A stretch of 58,711 nucleotides of DNA from Solobacterium sp. (GTDB taxonomy: Bacteria; Bacillota_I; Bacilli_A; Erysipelotrichales; Erysipelotrichaceae), in NCBI GenBank assembly GCA_017512555.1, contig JAFWFE010000049.1, forward strand, positions 1 to 58,711, written 5' to 3'. The translations under genes were made by a program, and so were the position numbers. The notes beneath the pieces were generated by a model, which ran no database searches, was not told where the DNA came from, and saw only the letters and a list, made by a program, of their open reading frames with translations. Shown piece by piece: positions 53,045 through 58,711 of this stretch; positions within the stretch are counted from its first letter, which is position 1; every line of letters begins with the position of its first letter.

Positions 53045-53698
53045 ATGACTATTGATACGCTAAATGACAAGCTTAAATTCGCCTGTAGTATCGCAAAAAG
53101 CTGTTTTGACAGAAATATGGGAAGCGGGACAACCGGGAATCTGTCTTTTAAACATAACGGATATCTCTTTATCACAGCAGGAGGAACTTGTTTCGGATTT
53201 CTGACACCGGATGATTTTGCGGCAGTACCGGTTGACGAAAACACTTCACTGGATGCCTTTACCGATACGGAAAAAGAGTATGTGAAAGAAGCCAAGACCA
53301 GGAAGCCTTCCAAAGAACTGAAGCTGCACCGGCTGGTTTATGACCGTCTGGCGCGGGATGGTATTGACGGTGGTGCAGTGATTCATCTGCATTCAACATA
53401 TTCTGTTCTGTGGTCATGTATACCTGGTCTTAATCCGGAGGATTGTGTACCTGAGATCACCCCTTATCTGGGGATGAAGATGGGTCCCTGCGGATTGATT
53501 CCTTATGAGAAACCGGGATCAGAAGAACTATTCAGTACGTTTGAACGTCTGGCCGGTGATCATTACGGGTGGATTCTTTCTCACCACGGCTTACTGACAG
53601 GAGGGAAAGATTTGATGGAAGCGTTCGGACGCAGTGAAGAACTGGAAGAGACCTGCAAAGTAGCCTGGATGGCCAGGAATGCCGGATTACTTCCCTGA
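53045..53698 (+). CDS. Class II aldolase/adducin family, OtnC-like decarboxylase
   Basis: A 217-residue zinc enzyme. The phosphate-binding segment GSGTTGNLSFKHNGYLFITAGG (about 26-47) and the metal ligands IHLHSTYSVLWSC (around 115) and SHHG (around 180) are clear. The TTGNLS and GFLTPDD pattern is closer to 3-oxo-tetronate-4-phosphate decarboxylases (OtnC) than to fuculose-phosphate aldolases. No OtnK kinase or OtnD dehydrogenase lies beside it, so the substrate is open. The ATG at 53045 is used because the ATG 5 bases upstream reads into an immediate stop. GAGAGAAAGG is the binding site. Confidence 0.82.
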   Translation: MTIDTLNDKLKFACSIAKSCFDRNMGSGTTGNLSFKHNGYLFITAGGTCFGFLTPDDFAAVPVDENTSLDAFTDTEKEYVKEAKTRKPSKELKLHRLVYDRLARDGIDGGAVIHLHSTYSVLWSCIPGLNPEDCVPEITPYLGMKMGPCGLIPYEKPGSEELFSTFERLAGDHYGWILSHHGLLTGGKDLMEAFGRSEELEETCKVAWMARNAGLLP

Positions 53699-53719
53699 TA
53701 CGAAAAAGAGGTAAAGAAA

Positions 53720-54256
53720 TTGAAACTATATCATACAAGTAATGTAGAAATCCGTGTCCCGGATATCTACCGAGGCAGAAAGAATGCGGATTTTGGCCAG
53801 GGATTCTATCTTTCACCGGATTGGGAGTTTTCCTGCCGGTGGGCAGGCAAAGATAACATTGTCAATGAATATGAGCTGGATGAGACCGGATTAACCATCC
53901 ACAGATTCCAGCGGGATGAAGACTGGTTTAACTACATTTATCATAATCGGAGAGTCATGGATACTTTGTCCGCAGATGTAGTCATTGGGCCTATTGCCAA
54001 CGATACGATTTTTGATACGCTCGGTATCCTGAGCAGCGGTTATCTGAAACCGTCAGAAGCAGTAAAACTATTGATGATCGGTCCGGAATATACACAGGTG
54101 GCTATTAAAACAGAGAAAGCAGTTAACCAGCTCCGGTGGATCAAGTCAGAGAAAATCACGAAGATCAATGCAGAACTACGTAAAGCAGAACAGGCAGAAT
54201 ACGAGGAAGTTTTTGCGCAGACATTACAACAGATTTTTGGGGAGGAGCCACACTAA
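53720..54256 (+). CDS. DUF3990 protein (ADP-ribosyltransferase-like)
   Basis: A 178-residue protein from a TTG start preceded by AGAGG. It begins LYHTSNVEIRVPDIYRGRKN and DFGQGFYLSPDW, the DUF3990 signature, a family related to ADP-ribosyltransferase folds; DFGxGFY is its best-kept motif. DUF3990 genes normally sit next to a DUF3791 gene in a toxin-antitoxin-like pair. No DUF3791 is found on either side here: upstream is an aldolase 21 bases away and downstream a lipase. The C-terminal 40 residues form a charged helix (INAELRKAEQAEYEEVF). Activity on a cellular target is possible but not shown by sequence. Confidence 0.82.
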   Translation: MKLYHTSNVEIRVPDIYRGRKNADFGQGFYLSPDWEFSCRWAGKDNIVNEYELDETGLTIHRFQRDEDWFNYIYHNRRVMDTLSADVVIGPIANDTIFDTLGILSSGYLKPSEAVKLLMIGPEYTQVAIKTEKAVNQLRWIKSEKITKINAELRKAEQAEYEEVFAQTLQQIFGEEPH

Positions 54257-54352
54257 CAAATCCCCGGTATACAGACAAAAGAAACACCTGTCTTAAGCAG
54301 TCAGATCTGTACTTGTCACATGAATAAAAAAGTACAGGTCGGGAGGTGCCGT

Positions 54353-55429
54353 ATGAAGCTTAAGTATATATTTGTCCACGGCGCCGGAGGATGGGGACAT
54401 TATGACCCGATCAACCGGTATGTACCATACTGGGGCATGTTAGGACCCAATCTGATTACTTATCTGAACGCCAACGGATTTGAAAGCTATGCGGCATCGG
54501 TAGCACCTGCCAGAAGTATCTGGATCCGGGCTTGTGAGCTTTATGCGCAGCTTTCGGGAAGCCGGGTGGATTACGGACGTGTACACAGTGAGCGGGAAGG
54601 GATAGCCCGCTTTGGCAGAGATTTCTCACAGGAACCGCTGATTCCGGAATGGAATGAAGATACCCGTCTGGTATTACTCGGACACTCGATGGGCGGTGCT
54701 ACGGTACGATTACTCGCCCATCTGCTGGTTCACGGAGATCCGGAAGAACGTGAACAGACACCGGTGGATCAGTTGTCACCGTTATTTGCCGGAGGTATCC
54801 ATAAGCGTGTCTTTGGGATTGTGACGATGGTAGCGCCGACAAACGGGGTATCCGCTCCGGACATGTTTACCGATCCTGACTTTGATCTTGAAAAGATCCG
54901 GATACCGGTGTGGAGCCGGGCAGCGATGAAGATCCTCTCCCTGCGTCTTGGCTCAGCCCGTACAAGACGTACAGCTAACGATGTCCAGCGTGTTTCGGGG
55001 ATCGACCGTGCCCTGGCGCAGAATAAAACGATTGCGACTTTACCGGATGTCTATTACTTCTGTGCAGCCTGCAGTTGTACGGAAAAGCAGCCCGACGGCA
55101 GTCATCGTCCGGTACCGTCAAAGACAGAGTTCCTGTATTATGCCCGCTCTATCCAGATGGGAGCGTATACCGGTGTTACTCCTGAAGGCTTCGTCATCGA
55201 TGATACATGGCGTGAGAATGACGGACTGGTGAATACGGTGTCCGCGAGAGCACCGATCGGGGCACCGCAGAAAGCCCTGGATCCAGGACATATCGAAAAG
55301 GGAATATGGAATATCCTGCCGGATTTTGACGGTGATCATATGTCGTTACAGGGAGGATTCTTCCACCGTGTGGATGTGCGGGGATACTATCTGAACCTGC
55401 TTAACATGATTCAATCTCTGCCGGAATAG
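54353..55429 (+). CDS. Lipase-like alpha/beta hydrolase
   Basis: A 358-residue hydrolase. The start KYIFVHGAGGWGHYDPINRY gives the oxyanion loop; the nucleophile elbow is LLGHSMGGATVRL (around residue 112); the zinc/calcium-type lipase core follows, with the catalytic His in DGDHMSLQGGF (around 330). This pattern is that of staphylococcal/Geobacillus-type lipases (the YWG segment after the first loop and the long lid). Those are secreted, while this one has no signal peptide, so it would act in the cytoplasm or leave by another route. The ATG at 54353 has GGGAGG 7 bases upstream; an in-frame ATG at 54320 is less likely. Confidence 0.82.
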   Translation: MKLKYIFVHGAGGWGHYDPINRYVPYWGMLGPNLITYLNANGFESYAASVAPARSIWIRACELYAQLSGSRVDYGRVHSEREGIARFGRDFSQEPLIPEWNEDTRLVLLGHSMGGATVRLLAHLLVHGDPEEREQTPVDQLSPLFAGGIHKRVFGIVTMVAPTNGVSAPDMFTDPDFDLEKIRIPVWSRAAMKILSLRLGSARTRRTANDVQRVSGIDRALAQNKTIATLPDVYYFCAACSCTEKQPDGSHRPVPSKTEFLYYARSIQMGAYTGVTPEGFVIDDTWRENDGLVNTVSARAPIGAPQKALDPGHIEKGIWNILPDFDGDHMSLQGGFFHRVDVRGYYLNLLNMIQSLPE

Positions 55430-55475
55430 TCAGGCAGAAAACCAATTCAACTACATACACGATAAGGAGCTGACT

Positions 55476-56192
55476 ATGGATCTATCCAAATACGAGAAAA
55501 AGTATATCCGGATCACGGATAAAGACGGAAATACCTTTACAGGTAGCGCAAGTTATGGGAATAAAGAGTTTTTAACACATGAGTACGGGGGAGAAGAAGA
55601 TGGTATCTTCATTGAAGATGTTCTCATCTACAATTCCCAGATTGAATCCATAGAAGAGATAGAAGTCCATGGTACAGCAGAGTTATATACCGAACAGTTA
55701 TGTCTGCGCAGATATTTACAGGAGGATGCAGTACCCCTGTATAAGTGTTTTGGGACAGATCCTGCGATGGTTCAGTACTCAGGGTGGAATCCTTACGCAA
55801 CACCGGAAATGGCGCAGGAAACCGTACGCAGATTCATTGACAGTTATGAGGATGAACACTCCTATTCCTGGGTAATGGATCTGGATGATATTCTGATCGG
55901 GATAATCGGCGCCTATGATTATGAAGGTGATACGATCGAGGTTGGATTCAGTGTTGCCAGTGACTGGCAGGGACGTGGTTTTGCGACTGAAGCATTAAAG
56001 AAAGTACTGGAATACCTGACCGAAAACGAAGGGATTCCCTGCGTGACTGCCTGGTGTGCATCAGAGAATACCGGATCACAGAAAGTGCTGGAAAAATCAG
56101 GGATGAAGTATATCCGCACAGAGAAAAACAGCCTCACTGTCGGTGAAAAAGTATACGACAAAATGATCTACGAATATCACAAGGAACCGTAA
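55476..56192 (+). CDS. Fusion of an LSm-like domain and a GNAT acetyltransferase
   Basis: The 238-residue protein has two parts. Residues 1-65 (KKYIRITDKDGNTFTGSASY to ESIEEIEV) look like a small SH3/LSm-like barrel found alone in many Gram-positives. Residues 70-238 are a RimJ/RimL-like GNAT domain: LRRYLQEDAVPLYKCF, the acetyl-CoA loop SDWQGRGFATEALK (around 165) and NTGSQKVLEKSGM. The first domain could bind the acceptor or a nucleic acid; the fusion joins two usually separate proteins. GAAGGAGCTG-type sequence (AAGGAG) precedes the ATG. Confidence 0.8.
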   Translation: MDLSKYEKKYIRITDKDGNTFTGSASYGNKEFLTHEYGGEEDGIFIEDVLIYNSQIESIEEIEVHGTAELYTEQLCLRRYLQEDAVPLYKCFGTDPAMVQYSGWNPYATPEMAQETVRRFIDSYEDEHSYSWVMDLDDILIGIIGAYDYEGDTIEVGFSVASDWQGRGFATEALKKVLEYLTENEGIPCVTAWCASENTGSQKVLEKSGMKYIRTEKNSLTVGEKVYDKMIYEYHKEP

Positions 56193-56202
56193 TACTGCGC
56201 AT

Positions 56203-56230
56203 AAAAAAAGATACTAGTATCAGAGGTATC
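56203..56230 (-). terminator. Terminator of the EamA transporter gene
   Basis: On the minus strand AGATAC and GTATCT pair around an 11-base loop and run into TTTTTTT. It lies directly after the stop codon. Confidence 0.6.
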
Positions 56231-57094
56231 TCAGATATTCAGTACTACCAGCGCCCCAAGAATCAGGCATAATGCGGTAACTTGATACTTGTTCAGGTAT
56301 TCTTTGAACAGAGGTATACTGATCACCGTAACAAATACTATAGCACCTGTGGAGAAGACGGGATAAGCGATAAATGCCGGAATCACACGCAGGGAAGAAA
56401 GCAGTAAAATTGAAGAAAAGTAATTGGGAATGCCCACGAGGATACCGCCGGCAAGATCTCTGAAAGACGCAGATTTCCCGGTTCTTTTTCTTTCCCACAG
56501 AAGCAGGAAGAAGGTGAAGATCGAAGCCCAGAAGAAGATAAAGAATACATACACGGATTCTTCATCACGGATACCGTTTACACTGTATATCTTGGCCATA
56601 CAATCGGACAGGCCGTTAGTAAACAGAACAACCAGCAGAAACCACAGATGGATATCTTCTTTACGTGCAGAAGTATCATCTTTACTGATCAGGTAGATTG
56701 AAGTAAGTACCAGCAGGAGTCCGGCACCCTGTAGCAAAGAAGGCTGTTCATGAAAGAACAGGATACTCATCAGTAAAGGTACCAGTAATCCAAGCTTGGA
56801 AAAGGCGGAAGAAAGGATTGCGCCGCTCTGCATGACACTTTTCTGCATACATACCAGGGACAGTACATAGAGAAAGCCGCCGGCGATACCGCAGATATAC
56901 GTTACGGGATGAGCCGAGAATAACAGAGATTTATCCGGGATCAACAGGAATCCCACCAGTGTACAAGTCAGATAATTCCCCAGGATCATCGCATAGCGGT
57001 TGTTGTCAGACGCACGGAATAGACGCAGTACGATCGAGATGGAAGCACTGCTCATGGTTGCCAGTAATAACGCTATACCTGCAGGAATATTCAT
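56231..57094 (-). CDS. EamA/DMT-superfamily transporter
   Basis: A 287-residue protein with about ten membrane helices in two repeats, the drug/metabolite transporter fold: the first EamA unit ends near residue 135 (SIYLISK), the second ends at the C-terminus. SAFSKLGLLVPLLMSILFFHEQPS (about 97-120) is the typical repeat end. Substrate cannot be told. The ATG at 57094 is preferred to one at 57142 because the homology starts there; a GATAAT box lies 10 bases before it on the minus strand, so this mRNA may also be nearly leaderless. Confidence 0.85.
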   Translation of the reverse strand: MNIPAGIALLLATMSSASISIVLRLFRASDNNRYAMILGNYLTCTLVGFLLIPDKSLLFSAHPVTYICGIAGGFLYVLSLVCMQKSVMQSGAILSSAFSKLGLLVPLLMSILFFHEQPSLLQGAGLLLVLTSIYLISKDDTSARKEDIHLWFLLVVLFTNGLSDCMAKIYSVNGIRDEESVYVFFIFFWASIFTFFLLLWERKRTGKSASFRDLAGGILVGIPNYFSSILLLSSLRVIPAFIAYPVFSTGAIVFVTVISIPLFKEYLNKYQVTALCLILGALVVLNI

Positions 57095-57237
57095 ACCGGC
57101 AACTATTATCGCATAAAACAATAAGAAGAGAGAAAGAAACAATATAAGAAAGGTTTATAATATAACACATAACAGATAAGAATACCTGGATCAACCAGGG
57201 TTTATTCATAATTTACTGTAATAAGAGGGTAATAGTC

Positions 57238-57867
57238 ATGAAGAAAGAGAAAAAAGAACGAGTCCTGTCTGAAGCTGAAAAGAGAAGATTAGAACACTTC
57301 GAAAAGATCTCAGAAGAACTGAAACAACAGGGGTATACCCGGCATGATCTGATTATAGACATGGGAAAGGCGAATGTCTTTGCAATCGTCTTGCTGATAC
57401 CGTTATTTGTTATCGGTTACTGGCTGTATTACAAGGTCAATCAGAGATTTGACATCAGCAATTTCAAAATGTTGTTCTTTCTTGTCGCATATCTGGTGCT
57501 GATTGTCGTACACGAACTGATTCACGGACTATGCTGGAGTATCTTTACACCACATCACTTCAAGGATATCGAATTCGGTCTGATGAAGCCTTCAATGAAC
57601 CCTTACTGCACATGTCTTGTGCCGCTGAAGAAAGGACAGCATATCTTCGGTACCGTCATGCCTCTGATCCTGCTGGGAATCATACCGATGATCGCAGGTA
57701 TTGTGATGGGAAATCACAGCCTGATGTTCCTGGGTATTCTCATGGTTGATGGCGCGGCAGGGGATATCCTGATCATCCACAAGATTCTCAGTTATAAGAG
57801 TCAGTCACAGGATACTGTATACATGGATCATCCCACAGAAGCCGGCGGAGTAGTATTTGAAAGGTAG
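57238..57867 (+). CDS. DUF3267 family membrane zinc metalloprotease-like protein
   Basis: A 209-residue protein. A charged N-terminal region (1-45) leads to helices at about 50-68 and 80-98, then the HELIHG motif (around 92) within the membrane, as in site-2-type proteases, and further helices at about 140-180. MKPSMNPYCTC follows the active-site helix. DUF3267 proteins are putative membrane proteases of unknown target. A TATAAT at 57156-57161 gives a leader of about 75 bases; AAGAGGG is the binding site. Confidence 0.8.
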   Translation: MKKEKKERVLSEAEKRRLEHFEKISEELKQQGYTRHDLIIDMGKANVFAIVLLIPLFVIGYWLYYKVNQRFDISNFKMLFFLVAYLVLIVVHELIHGLCWSIFTPHHFKDIEFGLMKPSMNPYCTCLVPLKKGQHIFGTVMPLILLGIIPMIAGIVMGNHSLMFLGILMVDGAAGDILIIHKILSYKSQSQDTVYMDHPTEAGGVVFER

Positions 57868-57934
57868 AATTGCGGCAAAGCGAAAAAGCTATAAATCAGA
57901 TATAATAGGATTACAGTCTGCGGGAGGAATAATC

Positions 57935-58378
57935 ATGCGTATATTATTTATTAATGCAAGCCCGAACAAAAACGGCAACACGGCAAAACTGGCACAGGAA
58001 TTACTTACGGGAAAGGAGTATGAAACATTAAACCTGATCGATTATAAGATCTATGCGTTTGGACAAAACTATGCGGATGATCAGTTTAATGAAGTCATAA
58101 CTGCAATGCATAAAGCAGATACAGTTGTCATGGGTTCACCTTTGTACTGGCATAATATCTGCGGATTACTGCGTAATTTTCTTGACCGTTGTATCGGATC
58201 GGTAAAACAAAATGAGTTCAGCGGGAAAGATCTCTACTTTATCATTCAAGGCACAGCTCCGGAGAAGTGGCAATTGGAAGCCTGTGAGTACACCATGGAG
58301 CGGTTTGCCAGATTTTACGGGTTCAACTATAAAGGCATGATTACAGATTCAGAGACAGCGATTCAGAAGAGACCTTAA
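57935..58378 (+). CDS. NAD(P)H-dependent FMN reductase / flavodoxin-fold protein
   Basis: A 147-residue flavodoxin-like protein. ILFINASPNKNGNTAKLAQE (residues 3-22) is the FMN phosphate loop and VVMGSPLYWHNICGLLRNFLDR (about 71-92) the isoalloxazine loop. It is somewhat shorter than the usual 170-190 residues, ending soon after the last core strand. The ATG at 57935 follows GGGAGG by 6 bases. A TATAAT about 35 bases upstream, inside the end of the preceding gene region, is a possible own promoter. Confidence 0.82.
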   Translation: MRILFINASPNKNGNTAKLAQELLTGKEYETLNLIDYKIYAFGQNYADDQFNEVITAMHKADTVVMGSPLYWHNICGLLRNFLDRCIGSVKQNEFSGKDLYFIIQGTAPEKWQLEACEYTMERFARFYGFNYKGMITDSETAIQKRP

Positions 58379-58443
58379 CAGAGAACAAATTCAACCGATA
58401 TAGGTTTTCATAAAAAGCCAGGCTTCAAATGAACTAGTAAGAT

Positions 58444-58496
58444 AAAAGTAGACACAGAAAAAAGTCGATGAAGATTCCGTTCTGAGTCTACTTTTT
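58444..58496 (+). terminator. Hairpin before the IS3-type orfA
   Basis: AAAAGTAGAC and GTCTACTTTT form a perfect 10-bp stem with a 32-base loop, then TTCTTA. It ends 37 bases before the transposase ORF and could be the IS left end or a terminator shielding it from outside transcription. Confidence 0.55.
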
Positions 58497-58532
58497 CTTA
58501 TGATTGAAACTGAAAGGGAGGGATCAAAAAAT

Positions 58533-58711
58533 ATGGGATGCCTAAAAGGAATAAAACACAGGACATATATAGAAGATGAGAAATTGAAAATCGTTAAAAT
58601 GAATGTCGAGCAATACCTGTCTTCTTACGAGATTTCAAAGATCACCAGAGTCAGTGAAAAGAATATTCGAAGGTGGGTCAAACAGTATTCCGAAGAAGGG
58701 ATCGAAGGACT
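58533..58711 (+). mobile_element. IS3-family orfA (helix-turn-helix), cut by the window edge
   Basis: The first 59 codons of an IS3/IS150-type OrfA: YIEDEKLKIVKMNVEQYLSS, then YEISKITRVSEKNIRRWVKQ and a terminal EEGIEGL. This is the IS end-binding HTH with the usual RWVKxYxEEGxEGL helix. AAGGGAGGG precedes the ATG. The rest, including OrfB with its DDE domain, lies beyond the window, so it cannot be judged whether the copy is whole. Confidence 0.8.

Overview
The window reads as a chromosomal segment of an anaerobic, fermentative Gram-positive (Bacillota) bacterium, possibly an Erysipelotrichia-like gut organism. That placement is inference from gene content: an Rnf redox-driven ion pump, a sodium-pump-type oxaloacetate decarboxylase with a separate biotin carrier, citrate lyase, 6-phospho-beta-glucosidase, LplB/LplC-type sugar permeases with YesL, a Tn916-type integrase, and ribosome binding sites of the AGGAGG kind. 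No rRNA or core taxonomic marker is present, so the assignment is soft.

Layout. 1-5.5 kb: apbE (minus, cut by the window edge) diverges from an rnfCDGE-A-nqrM-like-rnfB operon. Its RnfB is only 93 residues and lacks the ferredoxin domain. 5.6-13.96 kb: housekeeping and small genes: a SAF/CpaB-like protein, tRNA-His, a YgjP-like protease, a 37-codon leader ORF whose stop lies in a terminator loop ahead of an ankyrin gene and an EF-G paralogue, tRNA-Leu, elaA, a zinc-ribbon protein, an FAD oxidoreductase, a small exporter and ispD. 14.1-18.2 kb: oxaloacetate decarboxylase (alpha, gamma-like, biotin carrier, beta) convergent with birA. 18.2-21 kb: a GH1 phospho-beta-glucosidase diverging from a comFA gene broken by an IS1380-type fragment. 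21.3-29.5 kb: a citrate locus: CitMHS transporter, tannase-family esterase, LysR regulator, citDEF, and a SLC13-type permease with two frame breaks. Citrate lyase would make oxaloacetate, which the decarboxylase turns into pyruvate while exporting sodium; Rnf would add to the same ion gradient.

29.5-35.4 kb is an accessory island: a translationally coupled DUF4417 / DUF6883 / DUF4926 cassette, a WYL regulator, three small HTH proteins, and Tn916-type xis and int, with no conjugation genes. 35.7-36.1 kb is a truncated carboxylesterase running into a GH38 alpha-mannosidase. 39.7-48.9 kb is a carbohydrate module: MsmK-type ATPase, a membrane protein, YesL and a LacI regulator on minus; two permeases, a frameshifted lipoprotein binding protein and a GH32 fructosidase on plus, with clear LacI-type operators between. 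49.1-58.4 kb holds a membrane sulfatase-fold protein, a MATE remnant, uxaC, an OtnC-like aldolase, a lone DUF3990 protein, a lipase, an LSm-like/GNAT fusion, an EamA transporter, a DUF3267 protease and an FMN reductase. The right edge cuts an IS3-type orfA.

Two themes cut across the window. Several genes (apbE, elaA, the sulfatase-fold gene, probably the EamA gene) have a -10 box so close to the start codon that their mRNAs should be leaderless or nearly so. Many genes are broken or truncated (comFA, permease, esterase, binding protein, MATE), three of the breaks being single missing bases that could also be sequencing error. The best candidates for something not yet described are the DUF4417-DUF6883-DUF4926 cassette, the leader-ORF/terminator overlap, and the stripped-down Rnf complex.
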